From positions 64,607,492 through 64,671,491 of the forward strand of contig NC_057867.1 in NCBI RefSeq assembly GCF_019393635.1: a stretch of 64,000 nt of DNA. Direction: 5' to 3'. Below the pieces are notes generated by a model. The model did not search any database, had not been told where the DNA came from, and saw nothing but the letters and a program-made list of their open reading frames with translations. The DNA is from Dromiciops gliroides. Its lineage: Eukaryota; Chordata; Mammalia; Microbiotheria; Microbiotheriidae. The position numbers and the translations under genes are program-made. This document shows positions 21,281 through 31,761 of the stretch, piece after piece (the stretch's first letter is position 1; each line of letters opens with the position of its first letter).

Positions 21281-21423
21281 GGGCAGCTAGGTGGTGCAAT
21301 GGATAGAGTACTGGCTTGGAGTTAGGAGGACCTGCATTTAAATCCAGTCTCAGACACGTGACACTAGCTGTGTGGCCCTGGGCAAGTCAACCCCAACTTC
21401 CTCACATTTAAAAAAAAAAAAAG
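21281..21423 (+). repeat. SINE, full length, older copy
   Basis: Duplication GAAACTAAACTGCAG / GAAATTAAACTGCAG at 21266-21280 and 21424-21438. Confidence 0.9.
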
Positions 21424-21552
21424 GAAATTAAACTGCAGAATGGTAGGGCCCATAAAAGGGGAGAGGGGAAAAATATAGAGAAGAATGCATGATATAGTAC
21501 CCTAATTAAGCCAAAAGTCTACAATGAAAGGAAAATAACTCCTATAATCTTT

Positions 21553-21700
21553 TTTTTTTTTTTTGCAGGGCAGTGAGGGTTAAGTGACTTGCCCAGGATC
21601 ACACAGCTAGTAAATGTCAAGTGTGTGAGGCTGGATTTGAACTCAGGTCCTCCTGAATCCAGGGCCAGTGCTCTATCCACTACACGACCTCGCTGCCCCA
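21553..21700 (-). repeat. SINE, full length
   Basis: Duplication ATAACTCCTATAATCTTT / ATAACTCCTACAATCTTT at 21535-21552 and 21701-21718. Confidence 0.93.
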
Positions 21701-21718
21701 ATAACTCCTACAATCTTT

Positions 21719-22197
21719 AGAAAAAGAGAATGGGTAAGATGACAAAGGAAGGATGAAAAATGGGGAAAGAAAGAGAGAATTCTTAATTCATTTGTGGAAA
21801 AGGGTTCCCACTGAAAAATGCTCTCATAGAGAGACAACGATTCTTTAATGGGAAATGAAGACCTTACAATGGGTGTAATCTGCAGGGATTCAGTACTTAA
21901 CAAGACTACTACCTCTGAGAAAGCCTTCTGCCTCCACACAAGTGATACCCAGAAGAGCAGGAAAACATGGGCCCAAAGAGATTTCATGAAAAAATGAGGA
22001 TGGGGGGGACATGATACCAGGGAGGACAAAGGGTAGTAATGAGCTGCATAATCTGGACATTGGAAAATTCATACCACGTGCAATACTTCTATCTTCTCTC
22101 TCCTGAAGGAATTGGTATTTTTCAGATTGAGGCATGACAGAAAAAAAGAGGGGGGGGAGGTTACATGAGCTAAACGGCAGTAACACTGAAACCATTT
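21719..22197. other. Unassigned A/G-rich sequence
   Basis: No gene. Probably repeat-derived; the two minus-strand open frames (21673-22029, 21890-22195) overlap and show no recognisable domain. Confidence 0.4.
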
Positions 22198-22213
22198 AGA
22201 AGAGGAAACTCAA

Positions 22214-22376
22214 GGGACAGCTAGGTGGCGCCATGGATAAAGCACCAGCCCTGGATTCAGGAGGACCTGATTTCAAATCCAGCCTCAGACACTTGACACT
22301 TACTAGCTGTGTGACCCTGGGAAAGCCACTTAACCTTCATTGCCCTGCAAAAATAAAATAAAATAAAAACAAAAGA
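22214..22376 (+). repeat. SINE, full length
   Basis: Perfect 16-base duplication AGAAGAGGAAACTCAA at 22198-22213 and 22377-22392. Confidence 0.95.
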
Positions 22377-22621
22377 AGAAGAGGAAACTCAAAATAGGTA
22401 CCTTAGAAGCTTTCATTCCATGAGAACAGAAACTAAAGAAGGAATAAATAAGCATAAGGACCATGAATCAAATAATAAAATTCTAGAAGATACAGAAAGA
22501 AAAGAGAAATAAGAAAGACAATGAAGGAGATAAATCCTTTTTTGAAAAAGACAGAAAAAAAATAAAATTTAGAGCTAACAAAACCAATTGAAGGGGAGAA
22601 GAAGGGAGATTTTCCTTTAGT

Positions 22622-22865
22622 ATTAATAATAGCTAACATTTATTTAGCTTTTACTATGTGCCTGACACTATGCCAAGCACTTTACAATTATTACCTTATT
22701 TGATGCTCACAACAAGCTGGGAAGTAGTATCCCCATTTTATGATGAGGAAACAGGCAGAGGTTCAGTGACTTGCCCAGGGTTACACAGCTAATAAGCAGC
22801 TGAGGCTGAATTTGAACTCAAGTCTTCCTGACTCCAGGCCCAGCTCTCCATCCACTGTGCCACTT
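22622..22865 (-). repeat. THER1/MIR-type SINE, near complete
   Basis: AATAGCTAACATTTATTTAG through GCCAAGCACTTTACAATTAT, TGATGAGGAAACAGG, TTGCCCAGGGTTACACAGCT to CATCCACTGTGCCAC. Confidence 0.75.
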
Positions 22866-23720
22866 TACTAAACTGAAGAGGGGAAAGGGGGAAGAATTAG
22901 GTAACTAGATATAAGGAATAAATAAAAAGGAATTAATAAATAAGTTCAGCAAAACTCTAAAACTAGGACAAGGTCAGACAAAGGGTGTGGAAGGGAAGAA
23001 AGCCAATGGACACAAAGTTGCCTTAAAGCAGATTAAGCAAAAATGACAAGAGAAAAAGTACTATTTTTACAAAGGGAAAGCGTAAAAAAAAAATCCTAAT
23101 TTGAAAAAAATACACTATTAAGAGGAACTATATAGAGAGGAAAATGTAAGGCTAGCTCTCATAACTTTAAATGTGAATGGATTAATCAACCCAATAATAT
23201 AAAAAAGAGGAACGATTGAAAACCCCCACAATCCATTGTTGACAAGAAACACACCTAAAAATAAAGATACACAAAATGAAAATGAGGGGCTGAAACAAAA
23301 TCCTAAAAAACAGGAGTTGCAACCATCTTATGGAACAAAGCAAAAACAAGGAAACTACATTATTCAAAAAAACCCAAATCCTTAAACCAATATCAGTATT
23401 AAACTTACAGATGGATCTAAGATTGCAGAATAGAGGCTAGGACCCAGGATTCCTCTCCAAACAATTTTTTTTAAATACCTTGAATAAAATTTTGGAGCAG
23501 CAAAAGCAATAAAAAAGGTCAGAGAGAGAACTGATGAACTCTGAGTGCAAATTGAAGTATAATTTTCTCACTCTTCTTGTTTTTTTAATAATATGGCCAA
23601 TATGAAAATGTTTTGTATTATTTCACATGTATAATTGATATATTGTTTGCTTTCTCGGTGGGCGGGGAAAAGGTGGGAGGGAGGAAGAGAATTTGCAACT
23701 CAAATTTTTTTTTAAAAAAG
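22866..23720 (+). mobile_element. L1-like fragments (endonuclease region, then 3' tail)
   Basis: CTTTAAATGTGAATGGATTA and GACAAGAAACACACC match the L1 ORF2 endonuclease region. From about 23565 a typical L1 3'UTR end follows, so an internal part is missing. Confidence 0.55.
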
Positions 23721-23728
23721 AGAGTGCT

Positions 23729-23887
23729 GGGGGCAGCTAGGTGGTGCAGTCGATAAAGCACCAGCCCTGGATTCAGGAGGACCTGAGTTCAAATCCTGTC
23801 TCAGATACTTGAAACTTACTAGCTGTGTGACCTTGGGCAAGTCACTTAACCCTCATTGCCCCCCGCCCCGCACCCCTCCCAAAAAAA
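23729..23887 (+). repeat. SINE, full length
   Basis: GGGGCAGCTAGGTGGTGCAG head; tail CCCCCCGCCCCGCACCCC is unusually C-rich. Confidence 0.92.
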
Positions 23888-24251
23888 GTGTTATAAATAA
23901 ATTTTAAGAAAGAAAAAATATTAAACTTATATACTCCAAATTCCTTGGCATCTAGATTCATAAAGAGATCACTGGCAATTTTGGAAAGAGCAGTTTAAGT
24001 TAAGTGATTATGTAAAAAGCCAGACTACAAGGAGTTGAGAGAGACAAGAAAGGAGAAGCAGCAGGTGTAGACAACTTTTTGTATGTGTTTGAGAAAGGGA
24101 AGACAGATTATAAAACGGTAGTTTGAGGGGATGGTAGGGTCTAGTGAAGGTTTTTTAAGGATGAAGGGAATTAGCATGTTTGAAAGCAGTAAGAAGGTAA
24201 AGATGAGAGAGAGAGAGAGAGGATGCTTGTTTGAATATACTATCTGCTGCT

Positions 24252-24403
24252 GGGGCAACTACATGGCACAGTAGATAGAGCAGAGCACCAGCCCTGGAGT
24301 CAGGAGTACCTGAGTTCAAATCTAGCCTCAGACACTTGACACCTACTAGCTGTGTGACCCTGGGCAAGTCACTTAACCCCAATTGCCTCAAAAAAAAAAA
24401 AAA
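24252..24403 (+). repeat. SINE, full length, part of a fold-back insertion
   Basis: Target TACTATCTGCTG (24238-24249) recurs as TACTATCTTCTG (24448-24459), beyond the inverted fragment that follows. The head has a small internal duplication (AGAGCAGAGCACC). Confidence 0.92.
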
Positions 24404-24412
24404 GATAGTATC

Positions 24413-24440
24413 TCTATCCACTGCGCCACCTAGCTGCCCC
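24413..24440 (-). repeat. Inverted 28-base SINE head
   Basis: Reverse complement of the first 28 bases of the SINE, placed between the A tail of the SINE at 24252 and the right-hand target copy. It is preceded by GATAGTATC, the reverse complement of part of the target. Confidence 0.9.
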
Positions 24441-24733
24441 AAAAAGATACTATCTTCTGGAGAATATGGGAGAATCAAGGGCACATATAGAGGGGTTGGC
24501 CTTGTCAGAAAAAAAAAAGTCACATCATTATTAGGGACTAACAAAGAAGGAGAGAGTAGGAAATGATGTACAGGCATACCTTGGAGATATTGCCAGCTTG
24601 GTTTGAGACTACCACAATAAAGTGAATATTGCGTGAAGTTTTTGTATCCCAGTGCATGTAAAAGTTATGTTTACACTATCCTATAATCCATTAAGTATAC
24701 AATAGTGTTATGTCTTTAAAAATGTATATACCT

Positions 24734-24904
24734 GGGGCAGCTAGATGGCGCAGTGGATAGAGCACGGGCCCTGGATTCAGGAGTACCTGAGTTCAAATCT
24801 GGCCTCAGACACTTAACACTTACTAGCTGTGTGACCCTGGGCAAGTCACTTAACCCCCAATTGCCTCACTAAAAAAACCAAAAACCAAAAAAAAAAAAAA
24901 AAAA
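24734..24904 (+). repeat. SINE in Tigger1, left arm of an inverted pair
   Basis: Follows AAAATGTATATACCT (24719-24733). Long A tail faces the T tail of the next copy. Confidence 0.93.
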
Positions 24905-24914
24905 GGTATATACA

Positions 24915-25059
24915 TTTTTTTTTAGTGAGGCAATTGGGGTTAAGTGACTTGCCCACGGTCACACAGCTAGTAAGTGTTAAGTGTCTGAGGCCAGATTTGA
25001 ACTCAGGTACTCCTGACTCCAGGGCCGGTGCTCTATCCACTGCGCCACCTAGCTGCCCC
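24915..25059 (-). repeat. SINE in Tigger1, right arm of an inverted pair
   Basis: Opposite orientation to 24734, separated by only GGTATATACA, and followed by AAAAATGTATATACCTT (about 25060-25076). Confidence 0.93.
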
Positions 25060-25664
25060 AAAAATGTATATACCTTAATTAAAAAATACTTTATTGATCA
25101 AAAATGCTAACCATCATCTGAGCCTTGAGCTCGTCATAATCTTTTTGTAGGTTGAGGGTCCTGCCTCAGTGTTGTTGGCTGCTGGCTGAGCAGGCTGGTG
25201 GTTGCTCAAGGTTGGGGTGACTGGCAATTTCTTAAAAGAAGACAACAATGAAGTTCGAGGCATTGCTTGACTCTTCCTTTCACTTGAACACTTAGAGGCC
25301 ATTTTAGGGTTATTAAGTGACCCAAATTCAATATTGTTGTGTCTCCGGAAATAGGGAGGTCCAATGAGAAGGAGAGGCCAATCAGTGATAGTACACACAA
25401 ATTTATTGATTAAGTTTGCCGGTTTATATAGGTGGGGATTGTGGCACCCCAAAACAGTCACAATAGTAACATCAAAGATCGCTGCTCACAAATCACCATA
25501 TAATAATAATAATGATGAAAAAGTTTGAAGTATTGTGAGAATTACCAAAATGAGACACAGAGAGACGATGTGAACCCATGCTGTTGGAAAAATGTCTCCA
25601 GTAGACTTGTTCAACACAGGGTTGCCACAAACCTTCAATTTGTTTAAAAAAAAAAAAGCAGTAT

Positions 25665-25810
25665 GGGGGCAGCTAGGTGGAACAGTGGATAAAGCACTGG
25701 CCCTGGATTCAGGAGGACCTGAGTTCGCATCCAGCCTCAGACACTTAACACTTACTAGCTGTGTGACCCTGGGCAAGTCACTTAAACCCCACTGCCCCGC
25801 CAAAAAAAAA
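25665..25810 (+). repeat. SINE in Tigger1, full length
   Basis: Duplication AAAAAAGCAGTAT / AAAAAAGTAGTAT. Confidence 0.92.
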
Positions 25811-26017
25811 GTAGTATCTGCAAGTGCAATAAAGCAAAGCACAATAAAATGAGGTATGCCTGTAAGAGTTTTGGGATGAAGAGAATGGGAAAGGGAGTTC
25901 ATGCCAAATAGCCTCGATTTTGTCAGTAGAGTAAAAAGCAAGTTATTCAGCTAAGAGGGGGGTCAAAAGGGAAAAGACAGGGAAAGAAGGGTGGAATTGT
26001 TTCTGTAGAAAGTTAAG

Positions 26018-26206
26018 AGGGGGCAGCTAGGTGGTGCTACTGCCACCTAAAAGATAAAGAACTGGCCCTGGATTCAGGAGGACCTGAGTTCAAATCCAGC
26101 CTCAGACAGACACTTGACACTTACTAGCTGTGTGACCCTGGGCAAGTCACTTAACCCTCATTGCCCCACCAAAAATAAATAAATAAATAAATGAAAATTT
26201 AAAAAA
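26018..26206 (+). repeat. SINE with a small palindromic insertion in its head
   Basis: Reads AGGTGGTGCTACTGCCACCT where others read AGGTGGTGCAGTGG; (AAAT)n tail. Confidence 0.9.
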
Positions 26207-26228
26207 GAAAGTAAGAGAGAGGGGCAGG

Positions 26229-26369
26229 GGGCAGCTAGGTGGCTCAGTGGATAAAGCACAGGCTCTGGATTCAGGAGGACCTGAGTTCAAATTTGGCCTC
26301 AGACACTTGACACTAGCTGTGTGACTCTGGGCAAGTCACTTAACCTTCATTTCCCAGTCCAAAAAAAAA
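26229..26369 (+). repeat. SINE, full length, older copy
   Basis: Lacks the second ACTTACTAG unit (CTTGACACTAGCTGTG), as in the copies at 14865 and 21281. Confidence 0.9.
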
Positions 26370-28205
26370 TGAAGTGGGGAAGAATAAAAAGACGATCTTA
26401 CTGAATTGAGGACCCTTTTGAGGTTGGATAATATGAAACTGTATTGTCTCCAGTCATCAGCACCATTACGGAATTCCTCCCTGTGATGGCCTGGCATAGG
26501 AGAGGTATTCAAGCAGTGACTGCTCAGTTACTGCCTTCCCCTGTAAAAGAATCATTTTTAATTTGGAGAAATGTCTTTAAATGAGCCAATCTAAAAAAGC
26601 TCCAGCCCAAATAGTTTGTATTTTGGGTCTGAGCCAAGGAAATGTATTAGATTTGATTTGATGTAAGGTACTCACCTACTCAGGATTCCCCCCTCCTCCC
26701 CATCATTCCAAGTCAGCTGGTTATGGGGGGGGGCAGGAAGGATATGTGTTTCACAAATCTTTGAGGAAGGGGCCCCACTCCAGCTATTTGCCTCGCCTCC
26801 CTCTACCAGGAAATGTGCTTATAAGACATTGGTGCCCATCCCCCACTGGCCCCTTTAAAGAGCTCACCCCTGATCTGCTGATACCACTTATATTCAACTG
26901 TAAGGACAGAGATGCTCTTTGGAGTGTTGGTAGCTATGGAAATCTCTGTGTTTCCCTAGCAACACCTCAGGTTCAGCATTGTTGCTAGGGAACTCAAGAG
27001 TCTCCCTAGCTGCTGCTCGGACAGCTCAACATGGCTGCTGTGGTTCAATGTTCTGTAGCCACAAGATGCAGACAGGCATGTTGGTGAGGAGTGAGGCTCT
27101 CCCATTTGGATGGATTAAGTCCAGGATCAAAATCCCAGATAATTTCCACATTAGAAACAGTGTGACACGGTGGGAGTAACCCTAGCCTGAGGAGTCAGGA
27201 GGTCTGGGATCGAGTCATCTCTGCCACTAACTTGTTATTGTAACCTGGGCAAAGTGATGTCCCTTCCATGATCCTCATCTGTAAAGTGGGTAGGGTGTCT
27301 CCAAAGGTCTCTTCCAAATCTCAAACTCTACATCTGCGTGCAGTCTATAGTCAGTTGGGGTTCATAGTGATCGTGGAAAGCTGTCCCCAGCCCACCAATG
27401 CAGTCTTCTCCAATTTCCTACTTTCTTTATGTAAGAGGCTAAAATTCTAGCTATACTGTCTAAATATTCTGCCCCACCTCCACAGCTTTCTGTTGGGTGC
27501 CAATTTCTCTAAAAATTCCTTTGCCTCCCTAGGTGCTTGACCCCCACCTCAGTTTCTAAGCCCTACCTTGGGGCCCTCTCTCTGGAGCCCAAACTCCTGC
27601 TGATATGCCAGGGAGCCATTGGCATGAGGTTCTCGGTCCACTGTGCCACTCAACATATCCATCTGGGAGGAAGACGGGCACAGGCAGCACAGTTGCAGGG
27701 CTCTGCTGGACAAAGTCTGGATGTATATAGCCAAATCAATTAGAAAACAAGGGGTGAGCTCAGCTTGATTCGATCTGAAATTCGATTGGCATGTATAACT
27801 CCCTTAATCCTAGACGCATTGACTGTAGGGCTGAAGAGACAAAAAAGCTGGGATGTTATTTGTTATCCCCAAACCTAGCCAGTGGGCTGACATTTGAACT
27901 GCTAAGCCACATGCTGATGTCTTCCCTGCCCTAGGATCCTTCATGATCTCAAATCACACACTGCCTATTAGCTGGAACCTGAGGGGTCCTGCCCCTCCAA
28001 ACAGAAGACGTGATGCTTCTGGAAATTGTTTATCCTCAGAGGCTCAAGGGTTTCTTAGTCTTGGGAATGTAGATTTTTTTCTCCTCTGATTTTCTTCTTT
28101 TAAAATTCCAAACTTAACCAACACCAAATAAAATGGGTGCTTTCACATACAAAGTAGAAGAGAAGAGGAGGATAGTATGTGAAATCATAAATCTCTGTGA
28201 ATACA
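26370..28205. other. Intergenic sequence, mostly unassigned
   Basis: Contains the X-box pair at 26950 and a MIR remnant near 27185-27330 (GTCAGGAGGTCTGGGATCG to CATCTGTAAAGTGGGTAGG). No exon recognised. Confidence 0.5.
26950..26993. promoter_or_regulatory. Pair of inverted RFX-like X-box motifs
   Basis: GTTTCCCTAGCAAC at 26950-26963 and GTTGCTAGGGAAC at 26981-26993 both fit the RFX X-box pattern. They form a perfect 12-base inverted repeat with a 17-base spacer. RFX factors control centriole and cilium genes (known). No promoter is evident here, about 7 kb beyond the CETN2 3' end. Confidence 0.4.
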
Positions 28206-28209
28206 CATT

Positions 28210-28480
28210 GCTTTTCATGCTATTTTTCATCTTCTTTCTTTCTTTTTCTTTTATTTGTATCCTTGTACAAAACGACTAATATGGAAATGTTTTACACGAT
28301 TGCACATGTATAACCTATATCTGATTGCTTTCTATCTCAGGGAGGAGGAAGGGGAGGGAAGAAGGGAAGGGATAGAATTTGGAATTCAAAATTTTTTTAA
28401 ATGTAAAAAAAAATTTAACATGTAATTGGGGGGGGATAAAATATATAAAAAATAATTTTTAAAATACACCTTGCTTTCCC
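28210..28480 (+). mobile_element. L1 3' end
   Basis: TTTCATGCTATTTTTCATCT, ACGACTAATATGGAAATG, ATTGCACATGTATAACC and the G/A-rich block, then an A-rich tail. Confidence 0.75.
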
Positions 28481-28929
28481 CTTTCCGTATATATAAAACT
28501 AGGCTCCAATTAGTGCCCACAAGGAATCCCCAGAAGTGGTCACCCCTATTCATTTAAATTTGCTCAATTAGAAGTTATATAAAAGACGGTCATTGATTCC
28601 AGGCCAGTGGAATTCAAATAATGTGACCTTTACGGGATTCTTTATTCACACTAATCAGGACCTTGCTGTAATGAATTCAATATGTAACTTTCAACACCAT
28701 CCTCTTTGTCAATGTTTCTTTCTGGCTATCTTTTTGTTCTCTTCTGGGTATTTCAAAAATTCTTTTGGTGACCTACTTTTCTTTCTTTTGGGGGGTGGGG
28801 GGCAATCCCATCACAATTCTCCTTCTCGCCTCTTTGTTTTGCCTTGGTGTCCACAGCCAAGGGAGGACTTCAGGACGCTGAGAAGGAGACACAACTCTTC
28901 TACTGGGTTAGGGCGTCATATAAATGGGC

Positions 28930-29800
28930 AATCAGAAAGAACTCTGGTTTGGGAGTACAAGGCCCTGAGTTCACATCCTCCTCCTGACACTTACTGCCTG
29001 TGTTCCTTATCCTCTCAAATCTAGACTCTGATGCTTATTGTCCATGTGACTTTAGTCAGCTCCCTTTTCCTTTCAGGACCTCAGTTTCCCCCTCCAAAAA
29101 ATGAGGAGGGATTGGACTCAGTGGCCTCTGAGGTCCCTTCCAGCCCTTGACCTATGATCCTATGTGTGACTTTGGGTAAGTCACTTCCCTTCCTTGGGCT
29201 TCAGTTTCCTTCTCCATAAAATGATAAGGTTGTTTTATATGGCCTCTGAGTAGGTCTTCATCTATGATCCTTTTCAGCTCGAAGTCTATGATCCTATGAA
29301 CCATGGTTACAGGAACAGTCTGGTTCCTCAATCCCATTTGATAGGACTTATTGCTATGATAAAGCTGTGAATAGTAGGACCTCCCTTCTTCCTTAGCCAA
29401 TTAGACGAAATGGACAGAACACAGCTCTTATAGGCATAAGAGATCTGGTTTTGAATCCAGCATGCAATATTCTCTGGCCCCATGGCCACACAGAAGTCAT
29501 TCCATCTCTTGGAGCCTTGGTAGCCTGTTTTCTGACCTGCAGATCGTAAGTAATGAACCCATTGGGTGATAGGAAGGCTCAAATGGTAGCTATGACCATG
29601 GCCCTCAGGTCAGGGGAAGCTTTTTCTCTCAGTTCTCTTGGTCACTGAGGAAGGAAACAGTAGGGTGAAGTGGACAGAATGCTAGACTTGCAACCAGAAG
29701 ACTGTGTTCAAATACGACCTTTGATACTATTGCTTTGATCCTGGACAAGTGATTTCCCCTCTCTGGACCTCAATTTCCTCATCTATAAAGTGATAGATGA
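28930..29800 (+). repeat. Cluster of three to four MIR remnants
   Basis: MIR-type B-box and tail motifs recur near 28930-29160, 29160-29290, 29395-29560 and 29660-29790 (for example CCTCATCTATAAAGTGATAG). Confidence 0.55.
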
Positions 29801-30690
29801 AGAAGCAAGGACATGACTAGTTTCTCCTGGTCTTGCCCTGTATCCCATGATATGCTGTATCCCCAGAGAGTTCTCTCAGCCCTGAGCGGTAACTTCCATC
29901 AGCTCTAGCTGCTTCCTCCTCCCCCACGTACTTGCCTTCTTTGCTTCTGCCTCCCTGCCCTGCCAGGGTCCCCGGTTCCAGAGCAGCCACCTTTTCCTCT
30001 CAGACTCTCAGCCACTCCCTCCTCAGTTCCTTCATCCCATGATCCTACCCAGAAGCGTCTTCTCCCCATGAGGGCAAAGGGGCCTGTCCCTCTACTTCAA
30101 ACTCTCTCAAATCCCCCAATGCTGGGGGGGCATTCACCCCATCAGAGCACCCCCCCAACTATGCTGTTGGGAAAGCTTGATATTTTTTTGGAGTTCCATA
30201 CAAGTGGTACCATGAGGTGTTACTGACAAGGGACAGAGCTCCATACAACAGAGAGCTAGCTCTAACTAACTCAGACAGCCCCTCTCACATAGTGGAATGA
30301 GTATCTGGCAGGGAAATCTTCTAAAATTGTCTTGTTTTGTCTTGTTTTGCAAACATCTCTACAACCAATGCTACCAGATGACAGAAGGCCAGTTTTAAAG
30401 AAGCCTGATGCATCACAGACTAGCTCTTCTGACTGACTTCCAAAAAAAAAAATCACACTGAGGAGTGTGATTCTCTCCTCTCTGCCTTTCATCTCTTCCA
30501 GGCCCTTTCTTTTCATTCCAAAGTCATTGAGTAGAACCTGAAAAGGATGAATAAAGCTGACTCTTACCAGGAAAACAGAAGGGGAGAAGGTTGGGGATTG
30601 TGCAGCTGGAGGAGGGCACTGATTAGCAGCCAGAACCCTGTTGGTGACTGGAAATACAAATAGGACAAACCAAGACAAGTTTGTGCTCCA
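29800..30690. other. Unassigned intergenic sequence
   Basis: No element recognised. The 160-codon minus frame at 30271-30753 crosses the AATAAA at 30701 and shows no domain. Confidence 0.4.
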
Positions 30691-30700
30691 GAGTTCCTCC

Positions 30701-30706
30701 TTTATT
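30701..30706 (-). terminator. Possible polyadenylation signal for the 31.4 kb frame
   Basis: Minus-strand AATAAA (CAATAAAGG context) followed after about 25 bases by TTGTCTTGGTTTGTCC, a T/G-rich downstream element. It would give the candidate exon a 3'UTR of about 0.7 kb that includes a SINE at 31090-31233. Confidence 0.3.
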
Positions 30707-30824
30707 GTCTTAAGGTGGTCTCTGGGTATGTGCAGTGACCTTTTCCAAACCAAAAATCATGACACAGGTCTTGACAAAGGATTTCCCATCACCTCCTCCC
30801 CCCATCTGTGAATGGTACAATATT

Positions 30825-31085
30825 TGATCATAGAGAACTAGAGCCGGAAAGGACCTCAGAAACCATCTACTCCAACTACAGATGAGAAAAAGGAGACTAA
30901 AGAAGGTTAAGTGACTTGCTCAAGTTCACCCATAGAAGCACAGACATAGAGACACAAAGACTATGTATAGAGGAGAAAACTGAGGCCCAGAGAGATCAGG
31001 TGACTTGCCCCAGTTCACAGATAGGACCATAGAGCTAGAGCTGGAGGGAACGTCAGAGAACATTTAGTCTAACCCCCTTCATTTT
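30825..31085 (-). repeat. MIR/THER-type remnants
   Basis: Repeated GAACTAGAGCCGGAAAGG / ATAGAGCTAGAGCTGGAGGG and GAGGCCCAGAGAGATCAGG units; two partial copies in a row. Confidence 0.55.
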
Positions 31086-31089
31086 CATT

Positions 31090-31233
31090 TTTTTCCCCGC
31101 AGGCAATGGGGGTTAAGTGACTTGCCCAGGGTCACACAGCTAGTAAGTGTCAAGTGTCTGAGGCTGGATTTGAACTCAGGTCCTCCAGAATCCAGGGCCG
31201 GTGCTTTAACCACTGTGCCATCTAGCTGCCCCC
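31090..31233 (-). repeat. SINE, full length
   Basis: T-rich start, TAGCTGCCCC end; lies in the possible 3'UTR of the frame at 31386. Confidence 0.92.
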
Positions 31234-31385
31234 CCCCCTTCATTTTCCAGAGAAAGAAACTGAGGCTCAGAGAATTGAGGTGAAGATAAGAAGGAACAGG
31301 GAATAAGGGAGTAAAGAAACAGAAAACAGTAGAGAGTAGGTGGCAGAAAAAAAGTGCCAAGGCGCAGGCCGGGCCGCCTGGCAAC

Positions 31386-31580
31386 TTAGATTAAAATAGG
31401 AAGGTAAGCCATGAGGAAGAGGAGGAGAAGGAGGCCGGTGCCCATGTCTCCCAAATGCAGTGGCAGCATCTTCTGGATGGAACCTGGTGCAATGGCCTCT
31501 GAAGGCCTGGATTGGAGGCTTAGCTCTCCCACATTTGGCCCTGGAAGCACCGCCTGATCTCTTGGGGCCTCCAAATCCTC
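31386..31580 (-). CDS. Unassigned terminal-exon-like frame with hydrophobic C-terminus
   Basis: Not recognised. On the minus strand a good acceptor (TCTTCTTTTGCACAG, ending at 31581) is followed by 64 open codons and TAA. The frame starts EDLEAPRDQAVLPGPN, is polar for about 45 residues, and ends in GTGLLLLLFLMAYLPILI right at the stop. Such an end fits a GPI-attachment signal or a tail anchor. An AATAAA with T/G-rich sequence behind it lies downstream at 30701-30706. No matching upstream exon was found between 31.6 and 34.1 kb, where CETN2 ends on the same strand. It may be a real small gene, a gene remnant, or a coincidence. Confidence 0.25.
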   Translation of the reverse strand, partial: EDLEAPRDQAVLPGPNVGELSLQSRPSEAIAPGSIQKMLPLHLGDMGTGLLLLLFLMAYLPILI

Positions 31581-31761
31581 CTGTGCAAAAGAAGACATTG
31601 GAATGAGACTATCTCTGGGGTCAGTTCAAAATTTCACCATTCTTTAGCAGGCATGGGCAACAAAGTAAAATGCTCCTCCCCGACTCTTACCCCAACCCTC
31701 TGACCCCAACTTAGTGAACAGCAAGCCTCCTGCTCCCCCACAAGGAAGGCTAAGATTCTCC

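Larger units (their letters stand above)
24571..25862 (+). mobile_element. Tigger1-like DNA transposon, internally deleted
   Basis: Terminal inverted repeats begin CAGGCATACCTTGGAGAT and end GAGGTATGCCTG, flanked by TA on both sides, the Tc1/mariner target. Without the three SINEs inside it is about 0.8 kb; full Tigger1 is about 2.4 kb (known). The transposase core is missing at TGACTCTTCCTTTCAC (25268-25283), which occurs twice in my recollection of the full element. Confidence 0.85.
23940..26010 (-). mobile_element. L2/CR1-clade LINE fragment, split by Tigger and SINEs
   Basis: Minus-strand frame 24025-24258 reads LKKPSLDPTIPSNYR, the N-terminal RT motif of L2/CR1 LINEs. Sequence after Tigger (25865-26000) matches a more 5' part of the same family, so the DNA transposon landed within the LINE. 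Confidence 0.65.
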
